A DNA stretch of 64,000 nt from Arctopsyche grandis (GCF_051622035.1 NC_135358.1:7853001-7917000); one strand, 5' to 3'; counted from the stretch's first letter, positions 12,054 through 25,414 are shown. The notes: generated from the sequence alone by a model not told the origin. A program made the numbers and translations.

Positions 12054-12834
12054 AAAGGAGGTACAACCCAAACAACGCCAGTCGACCCACAGCAGCAAGA
12101 GTCGACCCACAGCAGCAAGCGTCGACACACAGCAGCAGACCAGTCAACATACAGCTCCTGACCAGCCACCACTTCACTACACGGACTTGGAAGATCAACC
12201 AGCCGACCGAGCCAGCAACACACTGCCGTATTCAGAGACTTGCTGAACATAGCCGAATGCCGAGCCAGCGACACTCTACCGTATCCAGAGACTAGCCGGA
12301 CATAGCCGAATGCCGAGCCAGCGACACTCTACCACATCCAGAGACCTCTGAACGACATACTTTTGCCCACAAATACCATACCTTTGTACAACCATAGGCA
12401 AACAATAAAACTTTATAAAACTAGCACAACAGTGTTTCGTTAGGCTGGGATACGGTCAACACTTACCTACCCCGCCTACAGATCTACCCTTTATAAGGCG
12501 GTACGTAGGCGATATCATGTCACTCTGGACTGAGCACTGACAGTGCGTGTATCTCCTTAATCATCAATAAATGCTGTGAAACGACTGTTGGCCTTTTACT
12601 TGGATCCTCCACCCACCCCTACGCAACAGTATAAATAAATGCGAGAAATTCACAAAAATGTATTTTTTTATGAATTACCTATTGAAAAATGCTTGAAATA
12701 TAAATAGTCACCCACTTGACTATCGGTTGATGGTTTTATGGATGGCGTATGGAGTTAAACGACGGAATTGTTGAAGACATGACTAAGTTAATATTTTTAC
12801 ATATGTATTTTTACGTATGTATTTTACACATATA

Positions 12835-13244
12835 CCAGGAAGGCCTTACAGGTAAATCCCAATGCGCCTTCCTGGCCAATTACAAATACAAATGCAGCAT
12901 TTTTATTATAAGTCATTGAATTGCGAGACACTGAAAAAACTCGCAAATTAACGAGACATCTATGAATTGTACATAAATTTTTATTGTACATCAATCAAAT
13001 TTCAAATAGTGGTGACATAGTAGGTAGGAAGGATTTTTAGCCAATTTTTTTTTCCGGGAACCGTTTCAACAATGAAATCAGAGAAAATTGGCAAACTATG
13101 ATAGGAAACGATCAACCTGGAGTCACAAATCCAGGTCTGACCAACAGCATACTCTGAAAAATTCATTTTCATTCAGGGATAGAACCCGGCACCTTCTTGA
13201 CGGTAAGCAGAAGCTTAACGTCCGAGCTATGCTGCTGGCTGATG
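12835..13244 (-). mobile_element. full-length tRNA-derived SINE
   Basis: In minus orientation it opens with a tRNA-like head at about 13170-13244: GCTCGGACGTTAAGC resembles an A box, and GCCGGGTTCTATCCC a B box. A body containing CTCGTTAATTTGCGAG follows. It ends in the hairpin GGCCAGGAAGGC...GCCTTCCTGG at 12835-12875 and an AT-rich tail to the left. It matches 62894-63318 over its whole length. Confidence 0.78.
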
Positions 13245-13681
13245 ATGGAAGTAATAAGGAAATAATATGATGGAAGTAAAGCAGTGGCAAACCAAAACAT
13301 GACGGAGTCGGGCCGAAACTCGACCATGTCGCAAAACCGCTTCAGTTTGATTTTAATTAACGTTTTTTTTCTATATGGAAAATGAGAAAGAGCAATTCGC
13401 GTGAATAATCGCTCAACGAATGAGCATTTATCAAACAATGGAGAGGCGCGTTCGATAGACGTTCGAAAGTCGCGCGTGTTCGCGAGCTCGATTGGCGCGT
13501 CACTCGTCAAGTCGTCAGATCGTCGGTTGGGGTGCGAGTGTGGGGTGTTGGCGCTCGCGTTTGCGGCCGACTGGCCGATTGGCCGAGTGGCCGAGTGGCC
13601 GCGTGACACGAGCTGAGCGGGGGAGATGAGTGGGGGAGGGCGTGCGCCCCCTTCGGGTTGTCGAGCTCGCGACCGACCGAC

Positions 13682-13796
13682 ATGAACGTGTCTGCGCGTC
13701 GCGCGCTGCACCGCAGCACCAGCAGCCTGGAGCTCCACCCCTCCAACTCCAGCTCCAACTGCAACCCCAACTCCAACTCGATCTCGACCCCCACCC

Positions 13797-13827
<31 letters not shown>

Positions 13828-16800
13828 GGCGGCGCCGCTCGCGCCCCCCTCCGCCGCTGCCGCGCCCCTCCGCAGAGAGTTCGGCTCGCACGGGGAGCTG
13901 CACCGCCCCAAAGCGCACCACCCGCTCCCCCCCGCCGCCGACTGCGCCCCGTCAGCCCCCGCCGACTCTGGAGACAGCTTCTTTGCCATGCTCCAGAACA
14001 TCCGGCCAACTGTCACTGTGGATCAACGCTCCCCAGGTACGCCCCCTTTCCACTACCACTACACCAATCGCAATCGCACTCGCTCTCGCTCTGATAGTAA
14101 ACAAAGGAAACTTGTTATTTTTGAATTGTTCATTCATGAAATGATAAGTCACCGTTTGCTATTGCGCTCATTCATTCGTATCTTATTTGTTTCATCGATT
14201 CCATTCATTGTTTTCGCACTGCAAGATTACTCGAATTATATCTATGACTTTTGCATTGAATTCATTTTAGCTTTAAAACGTCACAAAATCATCGACCTTG
14301 TGAATAGTTTTGACGATTAGTCCACTTCCTGCTGACACAAAGTAATTTTTTCTAACCTTTAGTACTGTAACTTGGAGATTAGGTGGGTGGCGCTCGTGGA
14401 CCGATGGCTTACGAGCGCTAATCACCTGATCTCTCGTTCGCGCCAAAATGATCTCGCCGTATGATTGAGCCGTATGCAACAGCCAATGGGATCGCCCCAC
14501 TCATCGACCAATAGTTTACATGTATATGTATGTATGTATGTTGTGCCCAACGGGTATAAATATGGGGTGCTCTCGATCTGGAAAGCATTCCAGCCTGGAA
14601 CGCCAGCGAGAGCACACGAATAAAACCGTCCTACGTCTTTCTCCGATTCTGGAAGCCCCCTCTTCACATCCACGCAACAGTACTTAAGATAGCTGTACAC
14701 CCGAAACCTTAATTTTGTTGCCGTTCCTTTCTTCGATGTATATATTGAGTGAATGCGACAATATATATCAATATATATATATATATTGAGTGAATCCGAC
14801 AATTGCGCTCCGACTGGATAATACGTATTTTAAATCGACAAAATTGAGGTTTCGTATTCTCCAATTTTGTCCTCCGAAACTGGACCAATTTTTGAAAAAA
14901 ATTTCATCATCCGTATGAGAAAGATATTTTTTATGCAACTGTGCGCGTATTTTTTTTAAGATCGACCGTTAAATAAGCACGCTGGACTCTTCGTGGGTGT
15001 AAAAAAGAGGCGATTTTATAGATGTTTGGCGGCTCCTAGCTCCTATAAAAAATAACTAATCAAAAAAATAAAATGATAGATGCATCCCGATGGTGGATAT
15101 CCATAGCATATTAAAAAATAATTTCTCTACTGCCATAATTGAGGATGGGAGAAGTGTAATACGTTTGTATGGACAAGGCGCTGGTTTCCAACCCTCTTAA
15201 CATTCTAAATCATTGCATAGAATTTCAACCACTGCTAGAAATTCATTATAACATGCTTAACCTGTATATTTATACGCTCTTCCTTAATCCTTTGAGTGCT
15301 GACGTCTTTTATGTTGACAGCCCGCCTCGGTGAAAATTTTGCCAATGTTTACAACTAGAATTATTTATAAATCCAATAGAAAGCAGGCATAAAAATTGTA
15401 GCTAATCCAAACATAACTTAGATCACTACCGCGGAAGATTTCGAATTTTGTAAAGGTGTGTTTAGACTCTCTAATACATCTTGCAACAATATAAAATAAA
15501 CCAAAGAAGTCTTTTAAAGAATGTATTTTTTCAAAACTATGTAGTTCCATCTTCTTCATTGCTGGAAATTCGTTATAACAAGACTAACCTGCATATTTAT
15601 GCGGTCTTCCTTAAAAGTATAAGGAAAACGTAACATTCCATGTAAGTAAGGTGACCATTTGTACTATTTTACCAGTACATTGCTAGTTTTTTGCGTATCT
15701 GTCCTGGGATAAAACCAGTACACTCTTTTATCTAATGGATGTATTTAAATATACAAAACCTTCAGTGAAAATGTTGATGTCTCTTGCAAAAATATTGAAA
15801 AATTAGTTAAATATTGTCTTTTTTTACCAGGAACATATGTATGCATCTGCCGAAGGACCTTTTCCTTCAATGAACAATATGTGGTCCAGTGACAAAACGC
15901 AACATTGAATGTTAAAGCTTTAGAATGTTTGCTAGTCGATAAGAATAATTTTAAAAAGTTCTGTGTAGAATTTTATAAGAGTGTTAAAGAAAATTAATTC
16001 TTTATGTTAGTTTTTAATAATGGAAGTATTTAGAAAAAAAAAAAGTTTTTTTTGATAAATGTCCTGGTTTTCAATTTGAAAAAAATGGTCACCTTATTCT
16101 TAATCATTACATAGAATTTTAACAACTGCTATAAATTCGTTATAACAAGATTGACCTGTATATATTTATGCGCTTTTCCTTAAAAGTATAAGGAAAACGT
16201 AACATTCCATAAAAGACTCACCTATATTTTTAAACTCCAATATTAAAATTATTACATCATATAACTTTGATTGTTATACGATGATATTTAATATTTTATT
16301 TTATATAATTTTTTCAATTAACCATGGACACTCGTCTAACAGATATAGCTCCAAAGCGACGATTCCACTACACAGACTAAGAACAAAAATACAAGAATTA
16401 CAAATACATACCTTATATTAAAAATTCTTCCAATAAACACAGTTAAATCGGTGGTAAATAGTCAACAGCTAAATTAGCAGCTAAGTGATTAGTGTTAAAC
16501 AACTCGCCATCCCTAAAAGAAGGATGAGGCCAGGTCTCGGTGATGGCAATGATGTCGAAATCAACTCCAAATTCAGATACCTCAAAATCGAAATAAAATC
16601 TGAATCAGTTAAATACCTATATAAAAAATAACAAAATTTCCAATATAATAAAATGTAGGGCAATTTTCTCACATCTTCCAAATATAATCTATCACTTGTA
16701 TGTAAGATTTCACCAGGACTGTGGATTAAAATTTACCGACTCCGACACTTTTTAATGATTCGACGATAATAAAGAAAATAATAATAAAAATGAGTCAGAA

Positions 16801-19800
16801 TCTCAGTTGATTATTTACGACTCTGACTCCGCTTGAAATGCTCCGACTCCACAGCCCTGGATTTAACACAAATATCAAATAAGCTCATGAATAAATGCAT
16901 CTGAATCTGAAATATCAATAGCGTTTTTAATATTTGGTTTTTTGGGTATTCGGAATTCGTTGAGATGATCATATTAACTTTTTTTTTACCTAAAACTCAC
17001 ATTCTTATCATAAAAGATTTTCTGTGTCATAAGACGTCATTGTTTGTAAAACTAAAGCAAATAAAATCGTCATTATTTTAGCGATTGCAGCACCATTCAT
17101 ATAATTATCTATTGTAAGAGATTACTGTGTTGAATTCCAACATTATATCAGCTAAGATTTTGTAATTGAATTTTTGCTTAAATACTCGAATTATTTTTAC
17201 TCATCCAACGTATTTTTGTTTAGGTCCTGCTGATTATTTGCGCGTACGTCCTGAACCTTCGACTGACGCCGACGACGGTCCCAAACCCCAAGCGAGTCCA
17301 AAGCTGCGCCTCAAGTTTCAGAAGTTTTTTTCAGCACCTACCAAGATGCGCCCTTTAGATGATTCTGCGCTGTCTGCTCCGTGTATTTCAGACATGGACG
17401 AGGCTACAAAAAGACGCGGTTTTGCGCATTATGACTGTCAATCTCTCACCGCCAACCTCGGTTTGGCTGCCAAACTTCGAGGGGTGTTATTGGGTCGCCG
17501 TAGAAACACCACTACAGGAGCCTCGGCCGCTTCGATGCTCGCTTCGAGGGCGATTGAGCTCGACGGAGATGCAGAAGATGACGCTGGTGATGGTTGTACT
17601 AATGAACTGATTGAAAACTGTCCATTTTTTCGTAATGAAATTGGAGGCAAGTATTATATAGCAAAGTGTACATTGGATATCTTCATACATTGTAAAAATT
17701 ATAATATTGTTTTATATTTTTTTTAGGAGAAGAAGAGCGTAATATAAGTCTAAATTGGAAAACTGGCAGATCGAAAAAATCCATTTTGCACAGTTCAACT
17801 TTAAATTCGTGCATGCACCAACCTAGTATAGCTTATGGTTTGTCAATTTTGGAGTTTCCACCTGGTCAAACGCATTGGAAACAGGCGTGCTATCTTGCAA
17901 GACAATCTTCTCATTCGTCTCGTCCAATTGAATGTCAAGATCAGGGTGCTTTATATTACAGGAATCATTTTTTTAATCAAGGTGATGATAACTCGAATCT
18001 TTGTTCTTGATTCATTTTTTAATTTTTCAGAATACAATATCTTCTGTTGTTTGTTTTAGAACATCAGAATTGGTTCGGTATGGACGAACAAGTTGGGCCA
18101 GTTGCAATTTCCATAAGAAAAGAAAAGACTGAGTTGGGCAACGTTTCAGAAATGCTGAATAACTCTACAAACACCAATGCCGTTTTATGGCAATATAGGA
18201 TAATTATACGTACTTCAGAACTGTTAACAATAAGGGGTTCAATATTAGAAGATGCGATACCCAACATTAAACCATCGAATAAAGTGATAAATGCTAAAGA
18301 AGTTATTGAATATGTCGCCCCTGAAATACAACTGTCGTGTTTGAGGTAGGTTCAGATATGATACGAAGTGTGTAATATGCATAAATTTAAATTTTTAATC
18401 ATTTATATTATTATTTTAAAAGGCTGGGCATTACTGGCGGTGGAGTGGAAGAACAGTTGTTGCGATTAGACGAGCAGTGTATAAGTCGACATTATAAAGT
18501 AGGCGTCATGTACTGCCGACAGGGACAAGCGAGCGAAGAAGACATGTACAATAATCAAGAAGCCGGACCGGCATTAGTCGAATTTCTTCAGATGATCGGT
18601 AAAACTGTACGGTTACAGAATTTCGAAAACTACAAGGCTGGCCTCGATAATAAGACCGACTCTACCGGTCTCTATTCCGTGTACACAAAGTATCAAGACT
18701 GCGAAATAATGTTTCACGTCTCGACTATGTTGCCGTACACCCCTAACAACCGTCAACAGTTGCTCAGAAAACGACACATAGGAAACGATATCGTCACCAT
18801 AGTATTTCAAGAACCTGGTGCGCAAAGATTCACACCAAAGAATATAAGATCCCAATTTCAACATGTATTTATTGTCGTTCGAGCTATAAATCCTTGCACC
18901 GACAACACTCATTATAGTATAGCTGTATCGAGATCTAAAGAAGTTCCCATATTTGGTCCACCTATTATCGATGGTGCTGTCTATCCTAAAGGAAAAGTGT
19001 TCACCGATTTACTTTTAGCAAAGGTATTGAATTTATGCATACTTTTATACGTAATTTGAAAGCATTGATGTTTATATACAATGCAATTTCATTCTATTGA
19101 TATTTGTGGCAATGATATGCGTTTGTATATTTATAATAAACGTTTATTTTTAGATTATAAATGGGGAGAATGCAGCTCACCGATCGACAAAGTTTTCTAC
19201 GATGGCTACTAGAACTAGACAAGAATATCTGAAAGATTTATCTAAAAATTATGTATCGACGACAGCTCTTGATACCGTTCAAAAATTTTGTAAGATGCTG
19301 TTCTGTAATACATTAATGTATATTTCAAAGAGAAATGTTATCTAATAATCGTTTATTTTTTAGCTTTGTTTTCATCATTGCTCAAAACAGGTGTCACGAG
19401 TGGTGTCAGCGGTGTTAAAATGTTAGGATATGGTAATCCGAATTTAAATTGGAGCACAGGAGGTTCGCTGTGTTGGCCTGTGATTGCAAGAGACGAAGGA
19501 AGAGCTGGCGCTCTCGCAGATTGCTTCCTGGGATTGTCCCGCGATACCTTTGTTTTAATTGAAGAATGTACTCGGCAAATAGTTTTCGTCGCTCCGACGG
19601 CCTCTATACTTGGTTAGTATGATGCGTATGTGTATATTATGCGTATGTTATGATTGTTGTATTAAAATAACGCTTTTTTTTTTAGGTTGGAGTTGGTGGG
19701 GAGATCCTGGTGGTGTTCGTATTTATTATCATCGTGGCGAAAGTGTGGCTGTTAGAACTCGTGAATTATACGAAGCTGGTGAATTGATACGCGCCCTCAC

Positions 19801-22219
19801 TCTCGCTGCTACATCGGCTGCATTGGCAGAACAACTTCAACTGCGTAGAAATAATGCTGGTCAACTTGGTAATTAACTAATTTTTTTTTCAATTTGAATT
19901 CTTTACGTGTATTTTTTTTATTATTACATGCATACATTATTTGTGCCATGACAGGAATTACCCCAAGGCGACACATATGGTTAGACTATTTTTTTTTTTA
20001 CATAAGTAGTGTTGCGTAGGGGTGGGTTTAGGATCCAAATCAATGGCCAAAGTCGCTTCACAGCATTTATTCAATGATTCAGGAGGTCCACACGAAACAG
20101 TCGCTCACTCCAGAACAATCTGATATACTGTGTGTACCTTCTTATAAAATATAAGTTGCCCATCACAGCATCCCCGATCCGTTGGCGTGTCTATTGTCTA
20201 GGCACGTAGGTTTACCCTGGCTAGTTGCACACACTCGACCCGGTTCTGAGAACTCTCGCGCATCCTTTGTCCGGATACTTACTCGGTAATCTGAGAGTCT
20301 CAATTGTTCACCCACGAATGCACTTAGACAATGTGTACTCTCTCCCATGTTCCCACGTTACAGTACGAACAATTTTCGAAACAACAGAACATAGAACTCA
20401 ATGGAGACATCTATGGAAAATTAACAAATTTTTTGATACACAGCAAATTTGCGAGAAATACATTAGGTAGGTAGCATTTTATATGATTCAACCTATTCGA
20501 GATGCTGATAAATCGAATTCGCGAGAAACTGACGGGGAGGATACCGATTTATTGTATCCGTCACAATAATTGAGCTAGACAAATCGGAAAATTCTAACAG
20601 GAGATGGTCGATCCGTGTTTTTAATAACCACAGGATCTCGCCAGCAGGGTATTTGGCTGGGACTTGAATCCAGAGTATGTGCAAGTATTTAATTTATATT
20701 TATTGTTATAGGTTTCCATGTGCAACCAGATGGTGTCGTCACTCAAGTTGAATCTGGAGGAGGAGCTGCTAGAGCTGGGCTACGGCAAGGTGCCCGTCTT
20801 GTTGAAATATGTACAGTAGCAGTATGCACTCTTTCACACGATCAAATGGTTGATTTATTGAAAACATCTGCGCCTGTTACCGTAACTGCCATCCCACCTC
20901 TTTCCAATGGCACAACACGAGGCTGTTGCACCGGTGCTGAATGTCCTGGGGCCAATGGATTAGTCATAAGTGGCGGACAATTACCGGGTCGACATCGCCG
21001 TCGGTATGAAAGAAGTTTCTCTCCACCTCGATCGAGTGCCAGTTCGGGTTACGGAACCGGAAGCTCCAGCAAAAGTTACTGTCCTCCTGATCTTTGGTCT
21101 ACAGACATGGCTCCGATTGAAGTTGAAAAATCACCAATAAATCTCGACTCCAGGGCATCATATAGATCGCCAGAAACTGACTATTCCATTTTGAGAAGCG
21201 ATACGTCGGATCCTTCGATATCTCTCCAGAGTGCGAAAGTTGTATTAGCTCGACGGCACTCCCAAGAAATAATCAGCGTTAATCACAGTGAATTTAGAGG
21301 AGACAAATTATGGCCGGATGGAAATGGCGAGCGTGTTGATTCTTCTCCACGTCCGCAGCAAAATTCTGGTTCTAGAAGAGGGACGCCTGCGAGTGGTCAT
21401 CAGTCCCCTGCGAGTACGGGGGAAGCTCGATTGAGAGTCCCGCGTACGCAGCGCCACAGCGCCGGTGGTAGTACCACTCTACAAGAAGATTTGATGAGAC
21501 TTATCAATCCAGACTATATTGAAAATGGAGGTAACACCAGGGAAGAAGGCATCCTTACACAAGCGCGACCCGCAACTGTAATATCGAGTACTTCTAGCGG
21601 AGGATCACCAGCTCCAAATCCACCTCTTCCATTACCAGATGCACGTCTCATGGATTGGCCTTCTCTTGTAGACACTGCAACGAGAGCAATGTTACAAGTA
21701 ATTACTTTATTTCTTGTGTTTTAGCTATTTTTACTCTATCTATGTACGTAGTAACAATAGATGAAGTTTTTTTTAATATAATGTTGCATCTTTTGTATTA
21801 TTTTGTTTAGATTTGTGAAGAACAGTATACTTCATTGGGTGATGGCGAAGGGAGTATAGCTTCGGGGGGTGCAGAAGGTCTCGATATTGGAGAATCTTGG
21901 AATTCACTAGGAAATGGTGCAGATATCCCCACGGGTCCAGAGTGTTGTTCATTGCGACGACAAGTTAATGAATTAGAAAATAAAGTCATTCGAGAAATAC
22001 GTACAAGACGAGCTTTAGAAGAAGAGGTAAGACATTTTTTCATCAGTTTTATTACATGTTGTATGGCGTCATGTATTTTAATAATGAAATTTTTTTATAT
22101 AATTCAAGGTTAAACGGCTAAGACACCACAATAGGCGTTTGCGTGAAGAAAGTATGAGGGCTGTACAACAATTACAGAGATTTACCAATTGGTTTTTTCA
22201 AACAGTAGATCGACAATAA
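13682..22219 (+). CDS. SIPA1L-like RapGAP/PDZ protein
   Basis: Eleven coding exons: 13682-14036, 17224-17646, 17727-17981, 18060-18345, 18423-19023, 19154-19289, 19364-19612, 19686-19868, 20712-21697, 21811-22026, 22109-22219. They join in frame to 1266 aa (human SIPA1L1 about 1800). The start is the first ATG after an in-frame stop at 13604. Residues 1-118 are Ser/Gly/Pro-rich with a Gly-Ser run. The conserved block ending [11 protein letters not shown] precedes the RapGAP domain (about 440-650), where the catalytic Asn-thumb helix reads [19 protein letters not shown] domain (about 829-905, [11 protein letters not shown]) and a Ser-rich tail follow. A C-terminal coiled coil (about 1180-1266) has heptads such as [22 protein letters not shown]. 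The family stimulates GTP hydrolysis on Rap1/Rap2 at junctions and synapses. Intron 2 is GC-AG. Candidate poly(A) signals lie at 22571 and 22935. Confidence 0.93.
14366..14679 (+). mobile_element. solo LTR, family 3, in SIPA1L intron 1
   Basis: Begins TGTAACTTGG and ends CCACGCAACA. The exact 4-bp repeat GTAC lies on both sides (14362-14365 and 14680-14683). Visible parts are a CCAAT-type box (about 14481), a TATAAATA box (about 14556) and AATAAAA (about 14619). The ending is like family 1. It looks whole as an LTR, with no internal region. Confidence 0.8.
15284..15551. mobile_element. piggyBac-type MITE, one end only
   Basis: Starts at a TTAA followed by TCCTTTGAGTGCTGACG. It shares its interior (TTGCAACAATATAAAATAAAC and neighbours) in inverted order with the complete element at 34831-35400. 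The right terminus is missing. It lies in a zone where a roughly 100-bp host repeat (GAAATTCGTTATAACA..., ending CTTCCTTAA) occurs three times, at about 15200, 15555 and 16105. Confidence 0.65.
15647..16096. mobile_element. MITE with TAAGGTGACCATTT ends
   Basis: Perfect 14-bp terminal inverted repeats TAAGGTGACCATTT / AAATGGTCACCTTA bound a 450-bp AT-rich segment. No convincing target duplication and no transposase. The superfamily is not assigned. It interrupts the repeat block mentioned at 15284-15551. Confidence 0.65.
16714..16859. mobile_element. short hAT MITE (CAGGGCTGTGGAGTC type)
   Basis: A 146-bp element beginning CAGGACTGTGGA and ending TCCACAGCCCTG. The flanking 8-mers GATTTCAC and GATTTAAC match at 7 of 8 positions, as for hAT. 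Its interior repeats GACTCCGAC/GACTCTGAC near both ends. It lies in intron 1 of the SIPA1L gene. A relative at 37812-39419 is split by a LINE. Confidence 0.75.
20010..20362 (-). mobile_element. solo LTR, family 1, in SIPA1L intron 8
   Basis: In minus orientation it starts TGTAACGTGGG and ends CACCCCTACGCAACA. The flanking 4-mers GTAG and GTAC match at three of four positions. About 353 bp, no internal region. It is an old copy by divergence from 2677-3130. It lies wholly within an intron, in antisense to the host gene. Confidence 0.72.
20395..20690 (-). mobile_element. decayed SINE remnant in SIPA1L intron 8
   Basis: Retains landmarks of the SINE family: GAGACATCTATG, TTCGAGATGCTGA, a GGAGATGGTCGATCC block corresponding to GGAAACGATCGACC in other copies, and CCAGCAGGGTATTTGG. 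Boundaries are blurred and the terminal hairpin is lost. It abuts the solo LTR. Confidence 0.55.
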
Positions 22220-25200
22220 TTGAATTGAAAATGTTTGCTGCTATCTTCATTTTTTTAATAATTAATATTGAATAATTCTGGCCCAAAGAAAATAATGAAT
22301 TAAACTGCAAAAAATGTATTAAGTTTTGTGTATTTTATATATTTAGGAATAAGTTTCTAGATGTTATTCACATATATACACATTATAATACCAGAAATTA
22401 TTATTGTAATTTTTGACAACACATATAAAATTGTTGCAAAATCAAAATAAGATGTTTATTAATATTATACATATATTATATACAAGGGTGGCCAAACTTT
22501 ATGGATGTTGGAGCTGCATTATATAAAATTAAAAGTGAACTGAATTCGCATTCAGTTTATGTGACTGTTTAATAAACAATTTTCATAACGCTGAATATAA
22601 CTGATGTATTATTCAAATGAAGACGAGGGATTGATTGATGTCCTTGTATTATTATTTCTTTTTTTCGTTTACGATGTATTCAATGTATGTGCAGTTTGCT
22701 GTCCACCATTTGGCGATGTCTGTTTTATATATATGCATGATTAAAAAATATAGGAATTGTTAAAACTCCATCCTTAATCTTTCATACATATATATATTGT
22801 TAAGTGCCTTTGAATATTTTCAACTTATAGTCTTACATCATGTTAATTTTAATTTATAACTGTGTCAAATTTACAATTGTCAAGACGTACCTTATTTCAA
22901 CCAGTATTTAACATAATTTAAATTCTTATTTTTAAATAAAGCAGCTACAATTTTGTATTACTTTTTTATACGTATTATTTTATAATTTATTTTATGTGTT
23001 GATACACGAGTCTCGCATACGTTTAAAAGTTCTACTTAAATTATAAAAGAACTGAAAATTGAGTATGTAAGAAACGTTTCTCAAAATTATGCTACTTACG
23101 ACAGTTAATGGTTACTTATATTTGTTAAATTTTGTTTAATGTTAAATAATTGTATGTCATATAGCTTTGTCCACTTTTTTTGTTACTTGAAAGATAATAT
23201 TTTTCGTAAAACGCTTACTTTAATTTGTGTGATATTATTATTTTCAATAATTTATGTAGCAAAATACATCATGAAAGCATAACATAAGTACCAAAATTCA
23301 ATTGTATGAATTTTATTTAATTATTAAAGAAATAATTTTAATGTTTATACATTCCAGTTGAATTATATATGTATGTAAATAGCTAGTACAAAAAGTTTTT
23401 TGATATACTTGACATTGAATTCAAAAAATTATAATATTTCATTGACGAATGAATTTACTTGAATCGCTTGGCGGCCGAATAGAAGTATAAATACGTGAAT
23501 CAATATTTATACATATTAGAATTTTGTAATATAAATTTTCTCTAATTCCAGTGTTATCAAGTTACAACACTTGTTTGCAAATGTAATTAAATAATAAATA
23601 TATACATATATATATATTAAATCAATACTGATGTAGTGCCATTTATACAATAGATCAGATTGTGTTGGGAAATATACATATTAATTTTAGTGATAGCTTT
23701 TGCTTGTGAATTGTTTCGATTCATTGTTCGTATTCAAGATTCAATATCTTCCTTTTTTTCTTCTTATATTTCAATCTTCACTATGTTTACGGGGTGTAAA
23801 CCTTATGGTGTGTGCTTTAAGTCTGGGAAGACATTCGAGAGTTTTTTTACGTTCAAAAACCAACTGATATTGGAAATTAAAATTATAGTGATAAATTTGG
23901 CCTTTGATTATGGTAGTATTAAGAGATTAATATTAAATTTGCCTTATTTTAAATATATCAGTGATTTGTATTATTTTATATTTAAGTATTGTATGTAGGA
24001 AGTAGTAAGTATTATCTCATTTGACGATGAGTATTTCATTCCAAAAAGGCAATGTGACTACGTCACAAGGAACAAATTTAGTATTTTATTATAGGCATAG
24101 TGATTTGTATTATATTTACTTGCGTACAAGATTAGATTTACGTATGTTTTCATATATATATATATATAAATATAAAGCGTAAATCTATTTTGTTTCATTG
24201 TGTTGAAATGATTATATTTACTTATTGTTATATATTTTTTTGTATTGTCAAGCCTTTTTTTATTCCACCTTTTATGCTGTGTAACAGTTGATATGTATAG
24301 ATTATTGTTATTGTTATTTGCAACTTTATACATGTTATTAGAACACAGCTCAATATTGTTTTTCAACTCGTCATACATTTTCTTGTTGCATATGCAGTTT
24401 TTGATATTTAGTGCCTTAAACATTGTTCTATGACAAATATTTGAATGAAAGAATGCATTCGATTTGTATGTGAATATAAGTTGAAAATTTTGCGACATTG
24501 CTTAGAAGCCATAGAAACTATTTTTTTTTAAATCAATTTTCGTATTTCTATTGTTAAAATTTTCTAAATAAATAAATATTAGATTTTTGATAAACTCATT
24601 TGCCACACACTAATAATTGCTATTACAGTTAAAATTGCATAATAATTTTAAGCAATGTCAATTTACATATATGCATAATATATATATTATTACCGTTAAA
24701 AATAAAATTAAAAAAGTTTGTATGTATTAATAACGTTCCAAGACTTCTTTTACATGTTTATGTAATAAACCAAAGAACTTATGAATTTTGTAATAATAAA
24801 ATTAACTTGCAATCTATATACGGGCGATGTGCCGTCGCTAATTAGTCTTCCTCGAATCTGATCGATTGAAACGTACTTGATTTCTTTTATGAAGGCCTTG
24901 TTTAAGTTGAATTAAACATTAGATTATATTATTGTAGTATTGATTAGTTCATAAAAATATTGATTATAAATAAGAAACATTCTCATTATTTATTATGTTT
25001 AATTAAATATATTAAAATATAACATTTTCATCTCTCGTATTGTACCCTGATCATACTTTCCTCATCATATTTGGGAATCGAATGGATGAATTGAATGAAA
25101 GTAGTTTTTTTTTTACATACACTATGTGCATTCTTATAATTATTTATTTAGTAATGGAAGATCAGATCTGAACATGTAACTTAAAAATACTATATACAAT

Positions 25201-25414
25201 ACTATCCTAGTATTGAGTAGGGCTAGGCATCTTCGAGTGCAAATGATCTTATATGTCATCTGTCATTTCACACCCATCTGCAGAAAGGGAAAAATACATG
25301 AATCTTATTGATTAAAAAAAACTTTCAGCCACTCAAAGCAATAAAACTTCAGCTCCTAGATTTGACAATTGATGAATATGGTAGTTTTTATGCTATTGAT
25401 TAAATTACATAGTA
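22220..25414. other. SIPA1L 3' UTR and AT-rich intergenic
   Basis: Directly after the SIPA1L stop. AATAAA occurs at 22571 and 22935. The rest is very AT-rich with short TA runs (about 23600, 24150, 24680). Open frames on both strands are low complexity and resemble nothing known. Confidence 0.5.

Larger units (their letters stand above)
10165..12480 (+). mobile_element. solo LTR, family 2, inserted in family 1 LTR
   Basis: Begins TGTAGGAATC and ends CCCGCCTACA. The 4-bp repeat GATC flanks it at 10161-10164 and 12481-12484. Without the hAT insertion it is about 790 bp, longer than other family 2 copies, partly because of a tandem repeat at 10243-10500. No internal coding region is attached. 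Confidence 0.82.
9924..12628 (+). mobile_element. solo LTR, family 1, split by nested insertions
   Basis: Outer shell of a nest. It begins TGTTACGTACGCC and ends CCTACGCAACA, with flanking 4-bp repeats GTAT at 9920-9923 and 12629-12632. Subtracting the inner element (10165-12480) and its duplication leaves about 385 bp, similar to the copies at 2677 and 20010. No internal region is present. It is the oldest layer of the nest. Confidence 0.82.

Noticed and set aside
13169-14016. Long open frames on the minus strand opposite the SIPA1L first exon
   Set aside because: They mirror the GC-rich Gly/Ser exon; no domain and no splice support, while the plus frame joins to a conserved gene.
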